Source of the DNA: an uncultured Erysipelotrichaceae bacterium
GTDB lineage: Bacteria; Bacillota_I; Bacilli_A; RF39; UBA660
Assembly: GCA_902803685.1 (NCBI GenBank)
Contig: CADCQR010000017.1
Span: 1-13,443 of the forward strand
Length of the DNA stretch: 13,443 nt
Direction: 5' to 3'
This document shows, piece after piece, positions 7,542 through 13,443 of the stretch (position 1 is the stretch's first letter; each line of letters begins with the position of its first letter). The position numbers and the translations under genes were made by a program. The notes beneath the pieces were generated by a model. That model was not told the DNA's origin and searched no databases. It saw nothing but the letters and a program-made list of their open reading frames with translations.

Positions 7542-8912
7542 TTAATAATCACAACTTTTTTCTGTTCTAGGATAAGGAACAACATCTCTAATATTATCCA
7601 TATCTGTAATGTACATTAAGAGTCTTTCAAACCCTATACCAAAACCGCTTCTTTCACATGATCCATATTTTCTTAGCTTTATATACCATTCGTAATCAGC
7701 TATTTTCATGTCTAATTCTTTCATTCTGGAAACTAATTTATCTAAATCATCTTCTCTTTGACTCATTCCAAATACTTCCCCAATACCTGGTAACTCTAAA
7801 TCGGCACCAGCAACAGTTTCATCTGGCATTTGTTTCATATAAAATGACTTTAATTCTTTTGGCCACATGGTCAAGAAAAATGGGCAATCAAAATATTCTG
7901 TTAAATACTTTTCATGTTCTTTAGCAATGTCTTTTCCATAATCTGGTTTAAATTCAAAATCTTTTTTGCTTTTCTTTAATATATAAATACATTCCTCATA
8001 TGTAACACGTTTAAATTTACATTCTAATACTTTAGTTAATTTTTCAATTAACCCCTTTGTTGAACGCCTATCTAGATATTCCATCTCATCTTTGGCGTGT
8101 ACTAGTACATATTGTATTACATATTTTACTAGTTCTTCGGCAATGTCCATTATTCCTTCTAAATCACAAAAGGCGACTTCAGGTTCTATTTGCCAAAACT
8201 CTGCTACATGATATGGTGTATGTGATTTATCCGCCCTAAATGTTGGACCAAAAGTATATACTTTTCTAAAGGCCTGTGCAAATGTCTCGACTTCAAATTG
8301 TGTTGATACTGATAGTCCAACCTTTTTACCAAAAAAATCACTTTCATAGCTGACTTCACCAGTTTTAGCTATTCCGTCCAAATCTTGTGTTGTTACTTGA
8401 AACATCTCACCAGCACCCTCACAGTCACTCGCTGTAAGAATTGGAGCGTGTAAATATAAATAGCCACGAGATTGAAAATATTCATGTATAGCCATTGATA
8501 ATACACTTCTGACCCTAAACACAGCTTGAAATAATGTTGCTCTAGGCCTTAAATAGGCTTGTTCTCTTAAAAATTCCTTTGTATGTGCTTTAGGTTGAAT
8601 TGGGTAATCATCAGGACAATCACCAATCAAAATAATTTCTTTTGCTTTTAATTCAATACTTTGTTCACTAGCTGGAGATATGGTTAAAGTCCCCAATACT
8701 TTAATGGATGAACCAAAATGTATTTTAGTTATCTTTTCATAATCAATTATACTCTTATCATATACTATTTGAAGTTTCTTTAAGCAAGTACCATCTGATA
8801 ATTCTATGAAGCCTACGCCTTTCTGCTTGCGATGTTTTCTAATCCAGCCTACAACTTCTATGTCTTTTTCTATTATTTCTTGATAACAATCATGTATCTT
8901 TTTTATATCCAT
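7542..8912 (-). CDS. asnS: Asparaginyl-tRNA synthetase
   Basis: Charges tRNA-Asn with asparagine using ATP in the cytoplasm. This is a class IIb synthetase of normal length (456 residues). An N-terminal OB-fold anticodon-binding domain covers ~15-100, and the catalytic domain follows, with RPR at 122-124, motif 2 around FGPTFRADKS (221-230) with HVAEFWQIEPE (235-245), and motif 3 GFGIGFERLLMY (423-434). AsnRS is told from AspRS by the overall pattern, the lack of an AspRS insertion, the neighbouring asnA and the Asn-specific T-box. ATG at 8912 has a strong AAGGAGAGG site. It is the second gene after asnA (18-nt gap) and is ended by a clear hairpin. Having AsnRS means the cell need not make Asn-tRNA by the amidation route. 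Confidence 0.96.
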   Translation of the reverse strand: MDIKKIHDCYQEIIEKDIEVVGWIRKHRKQKGVGFIELSDGTCLKKLQIVYDKSIIDYEKITKIHFGSSIKVLGTLTISPASEQSIELKAKEIILIGDCPDDYPIQPKAHTKEFLREQAYLRPRATLFQAVFRVRSVLSMAIHEYFQSRGYLYLHAPILTASDCEGAGEMFQVTTQDLDGIAKTGEVSYESDFFGKKVGLSVSTQFEVETFAQAFRKVYTFGPTFRADKSHTPYHVAEFWQIEPEVAFCDLEGIMDIAEELVKYVIQYVLVHAKDEMEYLDRRSTKGLIEKLTKVLECKFKRVTYEECIYILKKSKKDFEFKPDYGKDIAKEHEKYLTEYFDCPFFLTMWPKELKSFYMKQMPDETVAGADLELPGIGEVFGMSQREDDLDKLVSRMKELDMKIADYEWYIKLRKYGSCERSGFGIGFERLLMYITDMDNIRDVVPYPRTEKSCDY

Positions 8913-8930
8913 ATTATCCTCTCCTTTTAC

Positions 8931-9899
8931 TTATAATATCTTTTTTTCCTTTAACTCTTTTAATGTTTTATCTTCCCAACTTGATGCCTGAATTTCAGCA
9001 ATATGTGATTTTTCTAATAAAAACATAAGTATTCTTGATTGACCTATTCCACCGCCTATTGTATATGGCAATTCCCCTCTTTGAATTTGTTGATGATAGG
9101 GAATTTTTAACTTTTCTATGCAACCAGCTTTTTCTAATTGTGATACAAGTGATTTTTCATCTACTCTTATACCCATTGAAGATAATTCTATAGATTTATC
9201 TAAAGTCTTATCATAAACCAATAAATCTCCATCTAAGGACCAGTCATCATAATCCGGGCTTCTTAAATCGTGTACTAAGCCAGATTTTAATTTATCGCCG
9301 ATACCAATAATAAACACCGCTTTTTTATCTTTAGTAATTAATTGTTCTCTTTCCTTAGGAGTTTTATCAGGATACATGTCTTCTAAACTTTGACTAGTTA
9401 TAAAGAATATTGACTTAGGTAAGACGACTGTTATAAATCTATATTTTTGCTTAACAAAAATTAATGTTTGCCTTATTGCTTTATAAACCGATTTAACCGT
9501 TTCTTTCAAGTATCCAATCGTTCTATCTTCCTTTGATATCACTTTTTCCCAATCCCATTGTTCAACAAACAGAGAATGAACTTCATCAACTTCTTCATCT
9601 TTTCTAATTGCTTTCATGTCTGTATAGAGACCAGTATGTATAGGAAAGCCATATCTTCCTAATGCATCTCTTTTCCATTTGGCAAGAGAATGAATTATTT
9701 CAAATTTTTCTTTGCTCTTTCTAAAAGAGACTCCCTTTTCTATTCCGGTTAGAGTATCCTGTAATCCTGTAGTTGTTTTTACAAATAATGGACTTTGTAC
9801 CTTAGTTAAATCTAATCTTACTTCTAGCTGTTTTTCAAAGTATTTCTTAATGTCATCTATTGCTTTGATTAATTCTAAATAACTTAATTCTTTTTTCAT
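8931..9899 (-). CDS. asnA: Aspartate-ammonia ligase (asparagine synthetase A)
   Basis: Makes asparagine from aspartate, ammonia and ATP through an aspartyl-AMP intermediate. It is structurally related to class II synthetases. Family signatures seen: HSLAKWKRDALGRYGF, GLYTDMKAIRKDEE, VEQWDWEKV, HDLRSPDYDDWSLDGDLLVY, ELSSMGIRVDEKSL and IGGGIGQSRILMFLLEKSHI. The length from ATG at 9899 is 322 residues, against about 330 for the E. coli enzyme. A TTG seven codons upstream (9920) is open, but its codons are themselves the ribosome site (AGAAAGAGGG) for the ATG at 9899, so the shorter start is chosen. It forms an operon with asnS: AsnA supplies the amino acid that AsnRS charges, and both answer to the upstream T-box. 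Its start lies 278 nt downstream of the T-box terminator, which is unusually far. Confidence 0.96.
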   Translation of the reverse strand: MKKELSYLELIKAIDDIKKYFEKQLEVRLDLTKVQSPLFVKTTTGLQDTLTGIEKGVSFRKSKEKFEIIHSLAKWKRDALGRYGFPIHTGLYTDMKAIRKDEEVDEVHSLFVEQWDWEKVISKEDRTIGYLKETVKSVYKAIRQTLIFVKQKYRFITVVLPKSIFFITSQSLEDMYPDKTPKEREQLITKDKKAVFIIGIGDKLKSGLVHDLRSPDYDDWSLDGDLLVYDKTLDKSIELSSMGIRVDEKSLVSQLEKAGCIEKLKIPYHQQIQRGELPYTIGGGIGQSRILMFLLEKSHIAEIQASSWEDKTLKELKEKKIL

Positions 9900-10112
9900 T
9901 TTTATAACCCTCTTTCTCAATTTATTATTTTTATAAATAAATTAAGATAGATTGTAGGAACTATCTACTTTACTTATATTCGTATGAAGCAAACATAAAA
10001 TGAAATATAAAATCTGCTCACTTCATATATTTCTTTACTATTATTTCTTAGCAAAAAATCACTTCTTTCATAATTTATTTTAATTACACATACGATATAA
10101 ATAAATATTGTA
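9900..10112 (-). other. Leader between the small ORF and asnA, no gene seen
   Basis: About 210 AT-rich bases with no convincing gene, terminator or promoter. There is a 6-bp inverted repeat (AGATAG at 9945-9950, CTATCT at 9961-9966) shortly before the asnA ribosome site, and a distant 7-bp inverted repeat (TCGTATG 9980-9986, CATACGA 10089-10095). Both are short enough to be chance. A 25-codon frame starting with TTG behind AAAGAAGTG ends in YVCFIRI and is not convincing. Confidence 0.5.
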
Positions 10113-10157
10113 TTATGATTTTAAATCAGCCACTTTAATCATTGTTATTATATACAT
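10113..10157 (-). CDS. Possible 14-residue leader ORF after the T-box terminator
   Basis: Directly downstream of the T-box terminator is GGAGGTG (10163-10169), the best Shine-Dalgarno match in this transcript, then 5 nt and an ATG at 10157. The frame reads MYIITMIKVADLKS and stops with TAA at 10113-10115. It holds no Asn codon, so it is not a classical Asn attenuation peptide. It may be a real small protein, a translated leader that keeps the long leader protected, or the remnant start of a gene that once stood between the T-box and asnA. The ribosome site is clear, but coding is unproven. Confidence 0.35.
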   Translation of the reverse strand: MYIITMIKVADLKS

Positions 10158-10176
10158 ATAAACACCTCCATTCCAT

Positions 10177-10218
10177 AAAAAACCCGTATCATCCTACAAT
10201 ATAAGGACGAATACGGGT
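10177..10218 (-). terminator. Regulated terminator of the asnA T-box
   Basis: Minus strand: ACCCGTAT (10211-10218) pairs with ATACGGGT (10182-10189), the stem extends through TCCT/AGGA, and a T-run (10177-10182) follows. The 3' part of the antiterminator (CCTTA) lies inside this stem, so the two structures exclude each other. Confidence 0.9.
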
Positions 10219-10246
10219 ATCCGCGGTGCCACCTTAATTTATTACT

Positions 10247-10280
10247 AAAAAAAAACTATTTATATATAATATAAACAGTT
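10247..10280 (-). terminator. AT-rich hairpin with T9 inside the T-box leader
   Basis: Minus strand: AACTGTTTATAT pairs over 12 bp (one G-U) with ATATAAATAGTT, and nine T follow or overlap the stem end (plus-strand A-run 10247-10255). It lies upstream of the T-box core. It may serve as stem III of the T-box or as an additional weak terminator. The stem has few GC pairs, so termination is uncertain. Confidence 0.4.
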
Positions 10281-10485
10281 TGTTATTACAGTAATCACTT
10301 TCTTTATTCAGTTCTAACAAACCTAGCAACATGATAACGGGCTGCCATCCGGACTAGTCTACTTAGAAATACTTTTCGGTAGTCTGCTCAAGAGTGTTCT
10401 TTCATCAAATGTTATTATTAGTTCACACTATACCTAATTCACTCGAATAACTATTTTGACTACTTTTCTCCATCAACGCATTAAT

Positions 10486-10514
10486 AATATATCATAATTT
10501 ACAAGATATGTCAA
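10486..10514 (-). promoter_or_regulatory. Promoter of the asnA-asnS T-box transcript
   Basis: Minus strand: consensus -35 TTGACA (10509-10514), 17-nt spacer, and -10 TATATT (10486-10491) preceded by TGA (extended -10). The predicted transcript start is near 10479, just before the T-box stem I sequence. Confidence 0.88.
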
Positions 10515-10564
10515 ATTTACACTACCTAGCCTATCGAGTATAAACTATGTCTGTTATATTACAG

Positions 10565-12559
10565 TTAGATATGATGAGTTGTATTTCTACTACTTTCTAC
10601 TAAATTATGCTGCCCAGCACTGTACATTCTCATGTTATTTAATATGTTATCTTTCCTTTTTAAAATGTCATCATATAGTCTAGTATCCGGTGTATCTAAT
10701 CCTTGCTTCCTTGCGTCATTTAATAGAGTGCTTTTACCATTAAAGTTCTCATAATAGATATTAAATAATTCGTTCAACTGATCAAAGTTTTCCTTCCCTA
10801 CTTCATCCCAGATAATTTGAATATTTCCATTATGCCTACTCTCAATTATTTTATCTTTAAATTCAGAAAAAAATTCATTAGCAATAAAAAACATACTATC
10901 ATACCAAGTTACGTTAACATCTCTGTAACTTTCTCGCTCGTCAAATACAAAAATGTTATTTTGACGCATCTTTTGGCATATTTCTTGTGTAATCATTTCA
11001 TTAATAACTTCGTTAAACAATTCATAACTGCGCTTGTTTCTTTCGACTTCTAAAGTATCTATTTCATCTGATGACTGCCCAAAATACTCCACGCTCTCAT
11101 CCCAGCCAGATACAACAGTGTAATTATTATCACCTACACACTTTAAGAAAAGTTCATATAGATGATTTAGTTCATGAACTATATCATGGTCAATAGCTCC
11201 ATTATCATCACTTCTAACAACTAGCATAGGATACAATTCAAAGCTGTCTTTTGTCTTTGCAAGACCATGATTAACAAATGTTCCTGGCACATCAATGCTA
11301 TATAGTCTTGCATCGAACGAATCAAACGAATGAAGCAAATGCATTTCTTCAATATTTTTTTGTATTTGAAGATTAAATGGTAAAGAATTGAAAAATTCAA
11401 CATTTTGTTTATTTTCCCAAAAACTTTTTGAATCTTGCATTTTTTGAAGCTGTTCTGAAGTGGGCCACACTTTTTCTATCTCGGCATCGTGTAGATATAA
11501 TACATAATCATTTCCGTAATCAATACCATGTATTTGAAAATATTTTATTCTGTCTTGCTTTATTTTGGTTTTTACCCACTCAGGCTCAGCTGTATTAGAA
11601 AGAGTCCTTGTTGCTTCCTCAGAAAAAGAATCCATTAAGGTTTGCGATCCAGCGTGATAACCAAATATGGAAGCTATATATGCATCAAGTCTGTAGTTAT
11701 TTACTTTACCATTTTGAAGATAATTGGATACTAATTCTCTTTTATCAGCTGGAATGAATTCGATATTTTCTAGCACATAGGCTTTAAAACACTCTGCTGC
11801 AATATGCTTACCAATTTGCCCAGTTATCACTTGATTATTTTTATATTCTGTTAACATTTCGGTTCTTTTCTGGTATTCTTTTTTCCAACTTTCAAAGTTA
11901 TCTGCAATACTATTTAATCTTTGAATTTCTTTATTTTCTACATAAGTTGAAAAGTTATTTAACGTAATATTTGGATCAATTAAATTTAGCAACTTCTTGG
12001 ACTGTTCAAACAAATCAGCATATTCTCTATCTACATTAGAAATGGTCATATAATAACTGACAATATTGGTAAAAACACTATTCTTATATTTATCAGGAAT
12101 TACCTGTGTCCTAATAATATCAATTAATTCTTCTTTTTTAAATTCAGGAACATATTTACCTATTTTTTCTACACCAGTATCTATGAATAGCTTTCGTCTA
12201 CCTTCTATTCCCAATTTATATCTACTATAAAAATCAATATATTTTGTTATAGGCAAAAACTTCATTTCTTCAAAAGATAAATCTTGGAATAGTAATTTAT
12301 AAGGTAAGATTTCACTTTCTTCTATATTATTAGAGATAATATCTTGAGTTGTATTCAACTCTATTTTATGTATGTATCTTTCTTCAGCTTTAGGAGTATT
12401 TATTCCTATTAATAATGTTTTAGATAACTTATCAATTATTTCATCACTTTTATCTTCCCCATAATACTCTGAAAAAGCCTTTACAAAAGTCAGAATATTG
12501 CTTCTTAAATATTCATCAAAATTCAAAAACTTTATATATCTATTAATTATATTAATCAT
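10565..12559 (-). CDS. Unidentified 664-residue protein with an HExxH zincin motif
   Basis: I do not recognise the family. The protein is large, hydrophilic and mostly helical, with no signal peptide or membrane span, so it is probably cytoplasmic. The one telling motif is DHDIVHELNHLYE, with HELNH at 462-466, the HExxH zinc-binding and catalytic motif of zincin metallopeptidases. About 55 residues later NEVINEMITQEI (516-527) offers Glu521 or Glu517 as the third ligand, in an N-E-x-x-T-x-E arrangement like that of gluzincin-type peptidases. The N-terminal ~340 residues look like a helical domain of unknown role. ATG at 12559 has AGGTGAT as ribosome site. The gene stands alone: the asnA leader begins ~50 nt after its stop with no clear terminator between. 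Peptidase activity is inferred from the motif only. Confidence 0.7.
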   Translation of the reverse strand: MINIINRYIKFLNFDEYLRSNILTFVKAFSEYYGEDKSDEIIDKLSKTLLIGINTPKAEERYIHKIELNTTQDIISNNIEESEILPYKLLFQDLSFEEMKFLPITKYIDFYSRYKLGIEGRRKLFIDTGVEKIGKYVPEFKKEELIDIIRTQVIPDKYKNSVFTNIVSYYMTISNVDREYADLFEQSKKLLNLIDPNITLNNFSTYVENKEIQRLNSIADNFESWKKEYQKRTEMLTEYKNNQVITGQIGKHIAAECFKAYVLENIEFIPADKRELVSNYLQNGKVNNYRLDAYIASIFGYHAGSQTLMDSFSEEATRTLSNTAEPEWVKTKIKQDRIKYFQIHGIDYGNDYVLYLHDAEIEKVWPTSEQLQKMQDSKSFWENKQNVEFFNSLPFNLQIQKNIEEMHLLHSFDSFDARLYSIDVPGTFVNHGLAKTKDSFELYPMLVVRSDDNGAIDHDIVHELNHLYELFLKCVGDNNYTVVSGWDESVEYFGQSSDEIDTLEVERNKRSYELFNEVINEMITQEICQKMRQNNIFVFDERESYRDVNVTWYDSMFFIANEFFSEFKDKIIESRHNGNIQIIWDEVGKENFDQLNELFNIYYENFNGKSTLLNDARKQGLDTPDTRLYDDILKRKDNILNNMRMYSAGQHNLVESSRNTTHHI

Positions 12560-12586
12560 TTATATCACCTATCGACCTTAGATAGT

Positions 12587-12599
12587 AGTAATTATTACT
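12587..12599. other. 13-bp palindrome upstream of the HExxH gene
   Basis: AGTAATTATTACT is a perfect two-fold repeat around a central T. It lies between the putative promoter and the start codon of the 664-residue gene, where an operator would sit. In such AT-rich DNA it may be chance. Confidence 0.3.
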
Positions 12600-12613
12600 T
12601 ACTAAATTTGATA

Positions 12614-12643
12614 ATATTAAAAAATAAATAATGTTTTTATCAA
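12614..12643 (-). promoter_or_regulatory. Possible promoter of the HExxH gene
   Basis: Minus strand: TTGATA (12638-12643), 18-nt spacer, TAATAT (12614-12619). Each hexamer is near consensus, but the AT-rich context makes such matches common. The location after the GNAT terminator and before the gene supports it. Confidence 0.4.
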
Positions 12644-12691
12644 ATGCTAATAACATCTATCATAACACTTTCACGCATTTTAATTATAACA

Positions 12692-12724
12692 TAAAAAGGA
12701 TAATATTATCTAACGTATTATCCT
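12692..12724 (-). terminator. Intrinsic terminator of the GNAT gene
   Basis: Minus strand: AGGATAAT (12717-12724) pairs perfectly with ATTATCCT (12697-12704) around a 12-nt loop and is followed by TTTTTAT. It begins 14 nt after the GNAT stop codon. Confidence 0.8.
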
Positions 12725-12738
12725 ATCCTGCATTTATA

Positions 12739-13251
12739 TTAAATGTCATAGTAATATAGATTTTCTAATAATTCTTGTCCATTTGGCAAAACTAATGGAT
12801 TAGTTTCTAAAAAATGTCCTCCCATATATTGATAAAACTTATTAGAAGGATTTTTTGAAAGACAGCCTATAATCATCTTACTATATCCCATCTGTTTTAA
12901 CTCACTAATTGCTTTGTTGAATAGAACCTTTCCGAATCCTTTACCTTTAACACAATCTAATAGATATAAGGCACCTAGTTCTCCATACTGACTATAATTT
13001 TCATACTTTGTTTTGCGAACACGCAATAATCCAACATACTCTCCATTATATCTTAGTAAAAATCTTTTGCTCCCATCATTTAATCCATCTTTTAAGTTAG
13101 AAATCGCCTTCTCAATTTCTTCTTCCTTATTAATTAATTCCAAAAAGTCATTATTAACAATACCAATATACGCCTGTTTCCATGCCAAAGCACTAACTCT
13201 AGCATAAAATTCAGCATTATCATTATTCATATTCTCAATAAAATATTCCAT
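12739..13251 (-). CDS. GNAT-family N-acetyltransferase
   Basis: Transfers an acetyl group from acetyl-CoA to an amine. The substrate is unknown. It has 170 residues from the chosen start, normal for the family. The acetyl-CoA site is seen in LYLLDCVKGKGFGKVLFNKA (the Q/R-x-x-G-x-G/A position is VKGKGFGK), preceded by the beta-strand GELGALYL and followed by KMIIGCLSKNPSNKFYQYMGG, the usual motif B ending in a Y-x-x-x-G-F-type segment. Upstream in-frame ATGs at 13281 and 13272 are open, but AAGGAGAGG (13258-13266) lies inside that extension, correctly spaced before ATG 13251, and nearly repeats the asnS site, so the shorter start is taken. A T-box sits ~80-190 nt upstream, so expression may respond to an uncharged tRNA. 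It ends at a clear terminator. Confidence 0.9.
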   Translation of the reverse strand: MEYFIENMNNDNAEFYARVSALAWKQAYIGIVNNDFLELINKEEEIEKAISNLKDGLNDGSKRFLLRYNGEYVGLLRVRKTKYENYSQYGELGALYLLDCVKGKGFGKVLFNKAISELKQMGYSKMIIGCLSKNPSNKFYQYMGGHFLETNPLVLPNGQELLENLYYYDI

Positions 13252-13334
13252 ATACATCCTCTCCTTACTCATTTTTATCATGCTTTTGATAGGAAGCTAA
13301 TTCTTTTATAAGTTGTTTCTATTATTCTTATAAT

Positions 13335-13443
13335 CTCCTTTGATATACAAAAAAGAGAGATATCAAGGAGTCATAAAGACGGTACCATCCTTTATTTATC
13401 TTAATTGTTCTAACCGTTATTCACGGGCACCTCTTTCGAGTGC
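13335..13443 (-). promoter_or_regulatory. 3' part of a second T-box leader, atypical expression platform
   Basis: Reading the minus strand from the right edge: a GCACTC-GAAA-GAGGTGC hairpin, CCGTGAATAACGG, then TTAGAAC, also present in the asnA leader. Next is the T-box core AAAGGATGGTACCGTC (13378-13393). AAGGA can pair with TCCTT, and GTC with GAC, around the TGGTACC bulge, the standard antiterminator. The competing hairpin pairs CTCCTTGATAT (13360-13370) with ATATCAAAGGAG (13335-13346) and ends in a Shine-Dalgarno-like AAAGGAG, with no U-run after it. Stem I and the specifier lie outside the window, so the amino acid cannot be read. Confidence 0.8.

Larger units (their letters stand above)
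10177..10480 (-). promoter_or_regulatory. T-box riboswitch controlling asnA-asnS (Asn specifier)
   Basis: A ~300-nt leader RNA read on the minus strand. It opens with GATGGAGAAAAGTAGTC, and the base of stem I is closed by GACTAC. The specifier loop has GAAAGAACACTCTTGAGC with AAC at 10396-10398, an Asn codon that agrees with the genes downstream. The T-box core AAGGTGGCACCGCGG is at 10221-10235. Its AAGG pairs with CCTT to form the antiterminator, with the TGGCACC bulge to hold the tRNA 3' end. Uncharged tRNA-Asn should stabilise the antiterminator and let asnA-asnS be read. Charged tRNA leaves the terminator to form. Between the stem II/III region and the core lies an extra AT-rich hairpin with a T-run, listed separately. 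Confidence 0.92.

Noticed and set aside
9900..9920. TTG start at 9920 adding seven residues to AsnA
   Set aside because: The added codons are the AGAAAGAGGG ribosome site for the ATG at 9899, and homology to AsnA begins only after that ATG.
9980..10095. 7-bp inverted repeat TCGTATG/CATACGA about 100 nt apart as an operator or recombination site
   Set aside because: Too short and too distant. Such matches are expected by chance in AT-rich sequence.
10551..10564. CTGT/ACAG hairpin after the HExxH gene as a terminator
   Set aside because: Four base pairs and no T-run. It is not a credible terminator.
11221..11403. Minus-strand 60-codon frame inside the HExxH gene
   Set aside because: It is an out-of-frame overlap with the long gene, without a ribosome site.
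13252..13281. ATG starts at 13281 and 13272 for the GNAT protein
   Set aside because: The extension contains AAGGAGAGG properly spaced before ATG 13251, and GNAT proteins normally start near that point.

Overview
The window is AT-rich DNA from a low-GC Bacillota-type bacterium. TGA is used as a real stop (positions 193-195 and 3478-3480) and Trp is TGG, so this is the standard bacterial code and not the Mycoplasma code. The T-box leaders, a BspA-type leucine-rich repeat protein, an IS30-family remnant and GGGG/AGGAG-type ribosome sites suggest an uncultured, host-associated (gut-type) member of the Bacilli or Clostridia. That placement is inference. Apart from a gene tail at the left edge and an IS30 remnant, every gene lies on the minus strand, so the biological reading order runs from high to low coordinates.

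Layout from left to right: the 3' end of an unidentified plus-strand gene (1-195); a bidirectional terminator (208-244); a PPP-like metallophosphatase with a repeated C-terminal tail and its own strong promoter (246-1671); a frameshifted IS30-family transposase remnant (about 1764-2046); a tight four-gene operon (7429 down to 2091); asnS and asnA (7542-9899) with a long leader, a 14-codon ORF and an Asn T-box (to about 10514); a 664-residue protein with an HExxH motif (10565-12559); a GNAT acetyltransferase (12739-13251); and at the right edge the 3' half of a second T-box.

The most interesting unit is the operon at 2091-7429. In transcription order it encodes (1) a polytopic membrane protein with a zinc ribbon and a BspA-like LRR domain, (2) a radical SAM enzyme with a full SPASM cysteine set, (3) a 122-residue protein ending in three aromatic-centred tetrads (SYSD, SYSG, GFSS) and 13 Asn, and (4) a membrane protein with two zinc ribbons and a central region resembling bacterial Tim44-like proteins. 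The spacings are 10 nt, a 4-nt ATGA overlap and 8 nt. This fits a ribosomally made, radical-SAM-modified peptide system with two membrane partners. I cannot match it to a named family from sequence alone.

The asnA-asnS operon is clearer. AsnA makes Asn from Asp and ammonia, AsnRS charges tRNA-Asn, and the leader T-box carries an AAC (Asn) specifier, so uncharged tRNA-Asn should relieve termination. The second T-box, upstream of the GNAT gene, shows no U-run terminator but a hairpin that would hide an AAAGGAG sequence. It may be a translational or decayed riboswitch.
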